Source: Pedobacter sp. AK013
GTDB taxonomy: Bacteria > Bacteroidota > Bacteroidia > Sphingobacteriales > Sphingobacteriaceae
Length of the DNA: 57,774 nt
Assembly (NCBI RefSeq): GCF_014205835.1
Contig: NZ_JACHCQ010000037.1
Span: forward strand, 1 to 57,774
Direction of reading: 5' to 3'
Shown here in pieces: positions 35,204 to 44,303 of the stretch. Every line of letters begins with the position of its first letter. The stretch's first letter is position 1. Below the pieces are notes generated by a model that was not told the DNA's origin, searched no databases, and saw only the letters and a program-made list of their open reading frames with translations. The position numbers were made by a program, and so were the translations under genes.

Positions 35204-38200
35204 TTAAAATCCAACATTAATACCGAAAGTAAATGTTCTGCCTGATGGCACAGAGTTCCTATCAACACCAGGAGCCAAATTACCACTATTTCCAGTTGCT
35301 GTAGAGTTTCCGTTTACAGAAACCTCTGGATCCGGCCCTGGATAACCTGATATAATCCAAAGGTTGCTAGATTGAGCATATACTCTAATGTTCGAAACGC
35401 CATATTTACTTAAAAGTGTTTTTGGCAGCGTATAACCTAAAGCTAAGTTTCTAACTTTTAAGAAATTACCAGAGAAAACATTTTGAGATTGTGCAAAGGC
35501 TGATCCATTTGAAGTATTATCCCCGTAAACCAAACGAGGAATATCCGTTACCTGTCCAGGAGTGGTCCATCTGTTTAATACCCCTGCTTCGTTATTCCAA
35601 AAGCGTTGATCGCGAAGGCCTGCTAATGATCCATAATAAAGTTTATTACCACCAGAGAATGTTAAACCCAAGGTAAGGTCGAAATTTTTATACCGGAAAT
35701 TATTATCAAGACCACCAAACCATTTCGGAATTGAAGGGCCATCAATTACGGCATCAAGCGCAGCATCAATTGCTGGTGCATTCTGACCCGCCTTAGGTCC
35801 GTCAAGGTATTGGTAGCGGGCAGCTGTTGCTCTTTGGAAACTGAATCTTAATTTTTCACCATTTCTGTTGATAAAAATTCGTTCACCTGTTGCCGGATCC
35901 ACACCAGCTGTTTGTACGGTATAAATTGATCCAATTGGATAACCTACACGAGTAATATTTGCCGTTTCTAAAGAAGTAGCTCCAAAAAGATCTGCATTGT
36001 TATTACCTAAAGCAGTAACTTCATTCTTTAATGTACTAAATGTAAAAGTGCTTGACCATGTGAAATTATCAGTATCAATGTTCCTTGAATTTACAGTAAA
36101 TTCAAATCCTTTATTATACATCTTACCAACGTTTGTAGTAATGGCGTTACCCGGAACACCTTTTGAAGGTGCCTGAGGAGCGTTTTGAACTAGGTTATCG
36201 ATATTATTATGATAATAATCAACCTCCAACGAGAACCTACCACCTAAAAACTCTAAATTAACACCTACATCAGCCTTCTTACTGGTTTCCCACTGAAGAT
36301 CGGGATTACCTGCTTGAGAGAATGATAATGCTGGGTCAGATCCGTATAAACCTGGGCTATATAAAAATAGAGATGGGTAATTACCGATATTAATATTACC
36401 AACCTCGCCATAACTGCCACGTAATTTAATGCGAGTTAATACTTTACTTAAGCCTGAATTTTTATAAAAACCTTCTTCAGAGATTGCCCAACCTGCTGAA
36501 GCACCACCAAAGTTACCATATTTATTACCTGCTGATAAGCCCGAATAACCATCTCTTCTGAATGAACCAGATAAGTAATATTTTTTCTTATAATCGTAGC
36601 TCAAACTTCCAAAATAAGACCGGAATGAATTATCGCCTTGTACTAATCCCGATGGGGTGATAATACCAAAGGCTCCTTGATATACTTTAATGAAAGGATC
36701 AATTACGTTTTGCCTGGTAGCGCCATAACCATCAGATTTTGTTTGTTGATCTTCAGCACCAATTAAAGCGCCTAAGCTATGGTCTCCAAAGGTATTTGCA
36801 TAGTTTAAGGTATTAGACCAGTTCCACCTGGCATTCTTAACAAAACTACTGGTAGCACCACCGTTATAAGCAACACCATCGCCCTGTAAACGATTCACAA
36901 AAGCGTTATTATCAATCTTTAAATTATCTAATCCATAAGTGGTTTTAAAGCTTAGCCCTTTAACCAATTGAATAGAGGCATAAACATTAGCAATGATCCG
37001 GTCGCTTTCAGATGTATTTTTATCTTCATTTACCAGAACTGCAGCATTTGGATAATTAGAAGCAATAGTATTCGCACCTAAACCAACTGCAGATCCATTC
37101 ATGTTATAAGATCCATCTTCATTATAAGCAGCAACGTTAGGAGGTAACACTATAGCTAGCCTGCCCAACCCAACAGTTGAAAAGGTTTGTCCAGGGAGCG
37201 AGCCTGTATTTGGGGCACGGTTCATGGTATTGCTGTAAGAAAAATTAGTTCCGATAGTTACATTCTTAAATAATTTATGATCTAAATTTACTCTGCCATT
37301 TTTTCTTTCAAATGAATTCCCTAAAATAAAGCCTTCTTGATTACTATAACCAAGTGAAACATAATAAGATGTTTTTTCGTTTGCTCCCGAAAAGTTTAAG
37401 GCATGATTTTGGGATGTTGCTGTTCTATAGGCATAATCATACCAATTTGTTTCTACTTGTGAGCCATCTGATTTTGTTTGTAAAAAGAATGCTGGTGCAA
37501 GGCCTATATTAGTTCTAGCTTCATTTTTGATCTGAACGTATTCTGCTGCGTTTAATAAGGGAGTGAGATTTTGAGCCTTTGTGGTTCCTACCCAACCCTC
37601 GTAATTGATTTTGGTTACACCTTGTTTACCTTTTTTAGTAGTAATTACCACAACACCGTTAGCCGCCCTTGAGCCATAAATGGCAGAAGAAGCAGCATCC
37701 TTTAAGATATCGATAGACTCGATGTCAGAAGGGTTGATATCTCCCAATGCGTTACCCGCAGCACTGTTAGCGGATTGATCCCCAGTAAACACAGGAATAC
37801 CATCAACAATAATTAATGGATAAGAGCTCAAAGAGATAGAGTTAAAACCACGCACCCTAAAAACAGGAGGGTTATTTAAAACTCCGTTTGGCTGAATGAT
37901 GTTTACACCTGCTGCTTTACCTGCGAGTGCCTGCTCAAAACTCTGTACGGGGACGTTTTTAAGCTTTTCTCCGCTTACACTTGCTATTGACCCAGTAACA
38001 TCCTTTTTTGACTGTGTGGTATAACCTGTTACAACTACATCGGATAATGTTTTAGAATCACTTTGCAGCTGTATGTTAACTACACTACTACCACCAATAG
38101 CTTTTGTTTGGCTTAAGAAACCTATATAAGAGAATTCGAGTACGGTTGCTTTGGTATTGACTTTAAGAGAATACCTACCATCTGCACCGGTTGTGGTTCC

Positions 38201-38350
38201 ACCGGTTGCACCTTTGATTTTAACAGTTACCCCTGGAAGTGGTAATCCATCTTCCTGAGCCGTAACTGTTCCGGTGATTGTTCGATCTTGCGCTATTGCT
38301 GAGGTGGCAATAAATAGCAATATGAACAAACTTTGTAGAAGTTTTTTCAT
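35204..38350 (-). CDS. SusC/RagA-family TonB-dependent transporter, pair 2
   Basis: An intact protein of 1,048 residues. The signal peptide is MKKLLQSLFILLFIATSAIA. A carboxypeptidase-regulatory-like domain is at about 22-105 and the TonB-box region near DSKTLSDVVVTGYTTQ. The plug is at about 115-235 (RVRGFNSISLSSYPLIIVDG, AIYGSRAANGVVVITTKKG), then a 22-strand barrel ends in FTFGINVGF. No N-terminal STN signalling domain is present, consistent with the lack of an ECF sigma/FecR pair here. Its first 200 bases and leader are almost identical to those of susC-1. Confidence 0.95.
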   Translation of the reverse strand: MKKLLQSLFILLFIATSAIAQDRTITGTVTAQEDGLPLPGVTVKIKGATGGTTTGADGRYSLKVNTKATVLEFSYIGFLSQTKAIGGSSVVNIQLQSDSKTLSDVVVTGYTTQSKKDVTGSIASVSGEKLKNVPVQSFEQALAGKAAGVNIIQPNGVLNNPPVFRVRGFNSISLSSYPLIIVDGIPVFTGDQSANSAAGNALGDINPSDIESIDILKDAASSAIYGSRAANGVVVITTKKGKQGVTKINYEGWVGTTKAQNLTPLLNAAEYVQIKNEARTNIGLAPAFFLQTKSDGSQVETNWYDYAYRTATSQNHALNFSGANEKTSYYVSLGYSNQEGFILGNSFERKNGRVNLDHKLFKNVTIGTNFSYSNTMNRAPNTGSLPGQTFSTVGLGRLAIVLPPNVAAYNEDGSYNMNGSAVGLGANTIASNYPNAAVLVNEDKNTSESDRIIANVYASIQLVKGLSFKTTYGLDNLKIDNNAFVNRLQGDGVAYNGGATSSFVKNARWNWSNTLNYANTFGDHSLGALIGAEDQQTKSDGYGATRQNVIDPFIKVYQGAFGIITPSGLVQGDNSFRSYFGSLSYDYKKKYYLSGSFRRDGYSGLSAGNKYGNFGGASAGWAISEEGFYKNSGLSKVLTRIKLRGSYGEVGNINIGNYPSLFLYSPGLYGSDPALSFSQAGNPDLQWETSKKADVGVNLEFLGGRFSLEVDYYHNNIDNLVQNAPQAPSKGVPGNAITTNVGKMYNKGFEFTVNSRNIDTDNFTWSSTFTFSTLKNEVTALGNNNADLFGATSLETANITRVGYPIGSIYTVQTAGVDPATGERIFINRNGEKLRFSFQRATAARYQYLDGPKAGQNAPAIDAALDAVIDGPSIPKWFGGLDNNFRYKNFDLTLGLTFSGGNKLYYGSLAGLRDQRFWNNEAGVLNRWTTPGQVTDIPRLVYGDNTSNGSAFAQSQNVFSGNFLKVRNLALGYTLPKTLLSKYGVSNIRVYAQSSNLWIISGYPGPDPEVSVNGNSTATGNSGNLAPGVDRNSVPSGRTFTFGINVGF

Positions 38351-38377
38351 AAAAAATTTAGTTTAGTTAATAATAGT

Positions 38378-38409
38378 ACAATATAGGATTTAGTATTTTG
38401 TAATGCAAA
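38378..38409 (-). promoter_or_regulatory. Candidate promoter of the pair-2 operon
   Basis: On the minus strand TTTG is followed after 20 bases by TATATTGT, close to TTTG-N19-TAnnTTTG. A conserved leader, TTATTAACTAAACTAAATTT, then runs into the ATG. The same leader precedes susC-1, susC-5 and, less well, the remnants. Confidence 0.45.
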
Positions 38410-38553
38410 TTTTACACTTTTAAATTTGCATTATTTAATAGAAATCAATGCCCTTGTAAAGAAGTCATTAGCCTCCTACAGTTAGAGAATCTGCTATTTT
38501 TAAGTTAAGAGAAATAATATTGTTATTGAATGGATAAAATATGTTATTGTAAT

Positions 38554-38721
38554 TTACAACTGTGCTGGTTCTATCAATTGTAATTTCATTCTAGCATCTA
38601 AATCAGAAAGAAGGAATGGATAATCCGACATTAAAGGAGGTTTTGCAACCGTTTCATCATATGTTATTGCAAAATCCGCAATAAATCGACAAGTTAAACA
38701 GCCTTGCATAAATTTTTTCAT
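38554..38721 (-). pseudogene. susC 5'-end remnant C or short ORF derived from it
   Basis: The 55-codon frame opens MKKFMQGCLTCRFIADFAIT, which tracks the susC signal peptide (MKKLLQSLFILLFIATSAIA) but with charged and Cys substitutions. It then continues in unrelated sequence to a stop. The leader TTAACTAAACTAATTTTTTT before it is nearly that of the functional susC genes. It is most likely a decayed start of a lost susC. A live small gene is possible but unlikely. Confidence 0.55.
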
Positions 38722-39000
38722 AAAAAAAATTAGTTTAGTTAATTATTAATCCAAAATACCACTTAAAAACATTTAATACAAGCAAAAAATACAAATTCTA
38801 TAAAAAAAATATCATATAACGCCATTATTTACAAAATAAGTATATTTTTTTTTCAAAAAAAACAGTCGTAATTATCATAAATCAAGAAAAAGCATACACA
38901 CAAAGCTATTTTAGACACTAAATCAGAATAAAAACATTTTAAACACAATAAGACAAACAAAACATTGAAACAGATGCCTAATTATGTAATAAATGCCCAC

Positions 39001-39029
39001 AAAAAAGGGCTGCCTAGCAAGACAGCCCT
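39001..39029 (-). terminator. Terminator after the pair-3 operon
   Basis: On the minus strand GAGGGCTG pairs with CAGCCCTTTTTT around a 10-base loop, giving a GC stem followed by six T. It lies 20 bases after the susD-3 stop. Confidence 0.8.
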
Positions 39030-39049
39030 CAAAATTTTAAGATTTTGAT

Positions 39050-40570
39050 TTATGGGTTTTGAGCGCTCTGTGGAATGAGAGGATTTGCATTCAACTCATC
39101 ACGAGGAATTAAGAACAAAAATTTAACATCACCCGCAGGAATAGTCAAAAGATTTGCTACTGATGTACCTACATAATTAGGAACATTTGCAGCAGTTCTA
39201 TCTAAAGGTAGATTTAAACGTTTTAGGTCTAAATATCTGAAGCCTTCTCCCCACAATTCAACTCTACGGTTAATCATGATCTCGTCAACAAGTGCAGTTC
39301 CCGTTTTAGTACTTTGTACTGCAGTTAAATCTCTTTTAGAAACCAAAGCAAAAAGAGCAGCTTGAGCTAGCGGATCCTGGCCACTTCTAGCATAAGCCTC
39401 AGCAAGAATTAAATACATTTCTGCACTTCTCATCCAAGGTGTATCACCCAAAGAAGGGTCACCTACCGTTTTTACAGAAAACTTTCTGCTCATATATGCA
39501 CGACGCGTAAATGCTGTCGTAGGAAGTGGAAAGTTAGCCGCTGTAGGAGCTGGTTCCCATAATTTTCTTCTCACATCATTAACTGGTATTTGATTGTATA
39601 AATTTGAATTAATCATTTTTGGTGTACCACGCATGTAAGTGGTATTTGCATTATAAGCAATTTGAGCATAAAAGGATCCAAATGTATCTCCTTGTTCAGT
39701 AGTAGGCATTGCGCACCACATGAATTCAGATAACGCATTATTATTAAAACCACTTACATAATCAGATTGGCTCATTAATGGATATTTACCCCCATCAATC
39801 ACATCTTTTGCGTATTTAACTGCGTTTGGATAATCTTGCATTGTTAAAGCAACCCTTGCTCTTAAACCTTTTGCCACCCAAACATCAGCATGTGTTTTGT
39901 TTGTCTTCGTCGTAGAATTTAAAGCAATTGCCTTATCCAAATCAGCTACTATCTGAGTGTAAACATCTTCTACAGTAGCACGTGGTTTTATAAGGTCAGC
40001 TGTAGTTAATACCAATGGAACGCCCAATTGAACGTTCGGCTTTGCTGCAGCATTATATCTTGTTCCGTAAAATTGCACTAAATATGAATAAGCATAGGCT
40101 CTAATAGTTAAAGCTTCTGCTTTCAACCTAATTTTTTCCGATTCTAATCCTGTTACACTTGGTAAATCTATGTTATCAAGCACATAGTTAGCGTTGTTAA
40201 TCATACGGTAAAAGGTACGGTAATAGTATAGGTTACTCGCATGTGTATCGGTTCGTGGCGACACATAGTTACCCTCACCGGTTGAAGTAAACCATGTAGC
40301 TGCTGCCTGATGCAAATCTTCTCCCATAAAATCAATACCCAACAGTATACCACCAACACCTGGTTTACCTTGTGCGTTTGAGGTGGTGGTTGTAGTTCTG
40401 GTATTCATATAGGCATAAATGCCATTGATTACAGCGCTTGCATTTGTTGTTGAAGTGAACACCTCTTCCAAAGCAATCTGATCAGTTGGTTTGGTTTGAA
40501 GGTATTCCTTTTTACAGCCGGGCGCGATTAAAGCTACCATTAAGCTGGTTAATATTAAAAGCTTTTTCAT
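39050..40570 (-). CDS. SusD/RagB-family lipoprotein, pair 3
   Basis: The protein has 506 residues and begins MKKLLILTSLMVALIAPGCKK, with the lipobox IAPGC. KAEALTIRAYAYSYLVQFYG and INRRVELWGEGFRYLDLKRL are the expected SusD segments, and the C-terminus ends in a proline-rich LIPQSAQNP tail. Its start follows the susC-3 stop by 26 bases. It should be the surface lid of transporter pair 3. A strong terminator follows, so the operon has two genes. The substrate is unknown. Confidence 0.93.
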   Translation of the reverse strand: MKKLLILTSLMVALIAPGCKKEYLQTKPTDQIALEEVFTSTTNASAVINGIYAYMNTRTTTTTSNAQGKPGVGGILLGIDFMGEDLHQAAATWFTSTGEGNYVSPRTDTHASNLYYYRTFYRMINNANYVLDNIDLPSVTGLESEKIRLKAEALTIRAYAYSYLVQFYGTRYNAAAKPNVQLGVPLVLTTADLIKPRATVEDVYTQIVADLDKAIALNSTTKTNKTHADVWVAKGLRARVALTMQDYPNAVKYAKDVIDGGKYPLMSQSDYVSGFNNNALSEFMWCAMPTTEQGDTFGSFYAQIAYNANTTYMRGTPKMINSNLYNQIPVNDVRRKLWEPAPTAANFPLPTTAFTRRAYMSRKFSVKTVGDPSLGDTPWMRSAEMYLILAEAYARSGQDPLAQAALFALVSKRDLTAVQSTKTGTALVDEIMINRRVELWGEGFRYLDLKRLNLPLDRTAANVPNYVGTSVANLLTIPAGDVKFLFLIPRDELNANPLIPQSAQNP

Positions 40571-40596
40571 ATCTCTTTCTACACTATTTTTAAAGA

Positions 40597-43500
40597 TTAT
40601 AAGGTTAAATTAATACCCAAACTAAAGTTTCTGCTTTGCGGGTAAGTATTACCATTTACACCGTCAAAAGATTCAGAAGGATTTAATCCTTTTCTTTTTG
40701 AATGAAGGTATAAGTTTTCGCCTGTTGCAAAAATACGGGCACTTGGCACCTTAATTTTGTTTAACCAAGCTTTAGGCAAATTATACGATAAGTTAACATT
40801 ACGTAAGCTCCAATAAGAAGCATCAATTAACCACCTGTTGGATGTTGCGTTAGTATTTGCAGTAGCTCCAAAATCAGCTCTTGGTATATCTGAAGTATTA
40901 TTTGCTGGAGTCCAAGAGTTTAAGATATCTTGATGCAATGCACCGCCATAAGAACCTGTACTCATTAAACCTTGATATACAGAATCATAAGCTTTGCCTC
41001 CAACCTGGTAATTTACCATAAACGACAACGTTAGATCCTTGTAACTGAATGTATTTACAAATGAGCCCATCAAATCAGGAATTGCTGTACCTGAATAATC
41101 AAATTTTGCAAATGATTGATTGGTTACATATTGTACACCATTCACGGTACGAATGTTTGCAGCAAGCGTTCCATCAGCAGGTACATACAATGCAGCCCCA
41201 TCGTTTGGATCAACACCTGCATATTGTCTTAACCAATAATCATAGATTCCATGTCCTACTTCTCGTTTTTTAGTTCCACTGATAATTGTTGGCGTTTCTG
41301 GAGGAAGCTTAGTAATCTTGTTCTTAAAAATACTCCAGTTGGTAATTAGGCCCCAGGTAAAATCCCGTTCGCGAATAATGTCGCCACCCAACTGAAGCTC
41401 AACACCTCTGTTATACATGGCACCAATGTTACGATAAACACTAGTAACCGCTGCAGATAATGGCTGAGGGACACTAAAAATCAAATCATCTACCTGCTTG
41501 TTGTAGTATTCTAATTCACCATATAATCTTCTTCCAAAAAACGCGAATGAAATTCCTGTATTTAGCGTGTTTTGTTTTTCCCAAGTTAAATCAGGTGTAG
41601 CAATAGACGCCAATAAAACACCACCTTCAGTATTGCTATTCGAACCTAGATCAAAAAAGGCTCTATCTCCGTAATATCTGCTATTTCCACTACCATCAAG
41701 CAAAGCGTTATTACCCACCTGACCATAAGAAACTTTTAGTCTTAAATCATCTAACCAGCTTACATCTTTTAAGAAGTTTTCTTTTTTGATGGCCCAAGTA
41801 GCTCCTGCTGAGAAAAATGTTCCCCATCTTTGTTCTGCAGAAAATCTTGAAGAACCATCGCGTCTTAACGATCCATCAATGAAATATTTATCATCATAAT
41901 TGTAGCTAACTTTAGATAAATAAGACTCAATACGATCGTTATCCTCTCTACCATATGAACTAGATGATGTAACAAAATTTGCAAACTCTGTGTTACCACG
42001 AGCAACCATATTTGTTCTATCTGCCTGGAATATTTTATATTTAAAATTATAGTTTTCGTGACCTGCAAGTACTGAAATCGTATGTTTTCCAATCGTTTTA
42101 TTATAATTTAAGATTTGATTGAAGGTGTATGATTTAGTAACCGCATTACTTTGGAACTTGTAACCATTCGAACCGGCACCATCACCAACGATTGGGTTTT
42201 GGAACTGATCAACATTATTGTTTCTCAAATCCATACTAATTGTTGGAGTGAAAGTGAAATCTTTCAGGAATTTCACCTCAATATAACTTCTTGCACTTAA
42301 CTGGCTTCTTCTATAAGCATTATCGTTAAGCATAGTTTCATAAACAACGTTTCGACCTGGAGAAGCTCCTGATGGGCGATTCACAGCTCCTGGATGGATA
42401 CCATAATCATACCATTGCTCACCTGTTAAAGTATTAGCAATTGGCTGTCCGGTTGCATCAAAGGCATGTACTGGATAAATTGGCCCAATTCCTCTTGCAA
42501 ATGAAAACGGATTAACAAAACTTGAACCATTTCCTGTAGAGGCATCACTTGCAGTATTTGCATCAGACATCGCACCTGATAAATTCAAACCTGTTTTTAA
42601 CCACGACCTTAGTTTCGTATTTACATTTACACGTGCGTTAAAACGTTGGAAGTCTGATTTCAAAATGAAACCACTATCCTTTAAATAACCTAATGAAACG
42701 AAGTAATCTGTTTTATCGCTTCTTCCTGCTGTACTAATGTTTGCATCTGTTCTTTTTCCTGTACGCTCCAAAGGCGCATACCAGTTAAAATCGTTATATA
42801 ATAAAGATGCATTGGGATTAAGCTTACCATCAGTACCAACAACTTGACCTCCAGGAACATTGAACGGATTATAAACCAAGTTCGTAAACACATCTGCCGA
42901 CGCTCTTGTGGATGCTGCAGCATCTGTTAACGCTGGAGAAGCTGAAAACATTAAGTTATTCTTAATCGCTTGCCAAACTGCAGGATAATATTGAGCAGCA
43001 TCTAAACGATCGTATTCAGGAATTCCACGAGTAGACCATCCCTGACTAAAGTTAACATTTATTGCCGGTTCTGCTGATCTACCCTTTTTCGTTGTAACGA
43101 TAATCACTCCATTGGCACCCCTAGAACCATATAAAGCTGAAGAAGATGCATCTTTCAATACCGAAATACTCTCAACATCATTCTGATTAATATCACCAAT
43201 ATTACCATCATAAACCGCACCATCCAAAACGATAAGTGGGCTATTTGAAGATGAATAAGAACCAAAGCCACGAATACGAATAGCAGAGCTATTTCCTGGT
43301 TGCCCGTTAGATGCCAATACAGAAATACCTGGCGCCGATCCTTGTAATGAAGCCGTAATATTGGTTACAGTCCTTTTCTCCAAATCTTTCGCACTAATAC
43401 TAGATACAGAACCTGTAATCGATTCTTTTTTCTGAGTACCATAAGCCACAACGACAACATCAGCAAGATTCTTCGAGTCAGAAGCTAATCCCACGTTCAG

Positions 43501-43770
43501 GATATTATATGAAGGAACATTGACTGTTTTGCTTGTAAAGCCAATGTATGAAAATTGGATTGCTGTAACTGAAGAGCCGATCCGTAGGGAGTATTTTCCA
43601 TCAGCGCCTGTTACGGCTACTGCTTGCGACCCGATGGCTCTAACACTTACACCTGGAAGGCCGATGTTATCCTCGGTAGATGTTACTGTTCCAGTAATTG
43701 TTCGGTCCTGAGCCATCGCACTTATTGCGACGAACATCAATAAGAACAAACTTTGTAGAAGTTTTTTCAT
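40597..43770 (-). CDS. SusC/RagA-family TonB-dependent transporter, pair 3
   Basis: The 1,057-residue protein is complete. It has a signal peptide (MKKLLQSLFLLMFVAISAMA), a carboxypeptidase-regulatory-like domain with TGTVTSTEDNIGLPGVSV, the NLADVVVVAYGTQKKE TonB-box region, a plug with IRIRGFGSYSSSNSPLIVLDG and ALYGSRGANGVIIVTTKKG, and a barrel ending RNFSLGINLTL. Leader and upstream sequence resemble those of susC-4 rather than susC-1/2, defining a second leader group. The substrate passes SusD-3, then this pore, powered by TonB. A long 530-base gap precedes it, which carries its promoter. Confidence 0.95.
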   Translation of the reverse strand: MKKLLQSLFLLMFVAISAMAQDRTITGTVTSTEDNIGLPGVSVRAIGSQAVAVTGADGKYSLRIGSSVTAIQFSYIGFTSKTVNVPSYNILNVGLASDSKNLADVVVVAYGTQKKESITGSVSSISAKDLEKRTVTNITASLQGSAPGISVLASNGQPGNSSAIRIRGFGSYSSSNSPLIVLDGAVYDGNIGDINQNDVESISVLKDASSSALYGSRGANGVIIVTTKKGRSAEPAINVNFSQGWSTRGIPEYDRLDAAQYYPAVWQAIKNNLMFSASPALTDAAASTRASADVFTNLVYNPFNVPGGQVVGTDGKLNPNASLLYNDFNWYAPLERTGKRTDANISTAGRSDKTDYFVSLGYLKDSGFILKSDFQRFNARVNVNTKLRSWLKTGLNLSGAMSDANTASDASTGNGSSFVNPFSFARGIGPIYPVHAFDATGQPIANTLTGEQWYDYGIHPGAVNRPSGASPGRNVVYETMLNDNAYRRSQLSARSYIEVKFLKDFTFTPTISMDLRNNNVDQFQNPIVGDGAGSNGYKFQSNAVTKSYTFNQILNYNKTIGKHTISVLAGHENYNFKYKIFQADRTNMVARGNTEFANFVTSSSSYGREDNDRIESYLSKVSYNYDDKYFIDGSLRRDGSSRFSAEQRWGTFFSAGATWAIKKENFLKDVSWLDDLRLKVSYGQVGNNALLDGSGNSRYYGDRAFFDLGSNSNTEGGVLLASIATPDLTWEKQNTLNTGISFAFFGRRLYGELEYYNKQVDDLIFSVPQPLSAAVTSVYRNIGAMYNRGVELQLGGDIIRERDFTWGLITNWSIFKNKITKLPPETPTIISGTKKREVGHGIYDYWLRQYAGVDPNDGAALYVPADGTLAANIRTVNGVQYVTNQSFAKFDYSGTAIPDLMGSFVNTFSYKDLTLSFMVNYQVGGKAYDSVYQGLMSTGSYGGALHQDILNSWTPANNTSDIPRADFGATANTNATSNRWLIDASYWSLRNVNLSYNLPKAWLNKIKVPSARIFATGENLYLHSKRKGLNPSESFDGVNGNTYPQSRNFSLGINLTL

Positions 43771-44250
43771 GAAATTTAAGTTAGTTAATGATATAGTTAT
43801 TTGAATTCCTAAATATAATGGAGTTTGCTAACAGTTTAACAAATTTTAACAAAACTAACCTCTATAATGACTTTATTTTGACAATAATCCTGTCTGATTA
43901 AAAAGGCGGAATTGGGGAGTTCTTCCGCAAAATGTAGAATATTATGGGCAGTTATGGCCATATTTTATCCCTGTATAAGCGAAAATTGCAGTTTATAGGC
44001 CGTATTGCCGCTATTAAAAACATAAAAAAACTGTGCCAAAAAACACAGTTTTTTCAATGAAAATTTACACATTAAATTTTGTTAACATTAAAAGAGGTCT
44101 TCTATTATTATAGGCATCTTTTTAATAGTAGCATTATGTTGTATACTAAATATTCTTACTATTAGACAAATCGCATAATTATCAGTATAGGCTGAATGAA
44201 GTGATTTTGTATTTAAGTATATGATACTTCGGCAAAAATTAAAAATAAAA
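43771..44250. promoter_or_regulatory. Upstream region of susC-3 with a stem-loop
   Basis: There is no gene. The first 130 bases upstream of susC-3 resemble those of susC-4 (shared blocks GAAATTTAAGTTA-TTAATGAT, CTAA-TATAAT-GAG, AACA-TTTAACAAA and GTCTGATTA). A stem-loop AAAAACTGTG...CACAGTTTTT at 44,026-44,053 looks like a terminator or leader hairpin. The remainder to 44,250 shows nothing recognisable. Confidence 0.4.
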
Positions 44251-44283
44251 AAGCGATATCATAACTTAATATGATATCGCTTG
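44250..44283 (-). terminator. Terminator after the pair-4 operon
   Basis: AAGCGATATCAT pairs with ATGATATCGCTT around a short AACTTAAT loop. On the minus strand it is followed by TTTTTTATTTTT, a strong T-run. It lies about 20 bases after the susD-4 stop. Confidence 0.85.
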
Positions 44284-44303
44284 ATCTTAATTATAGGTTT
44301 TTT

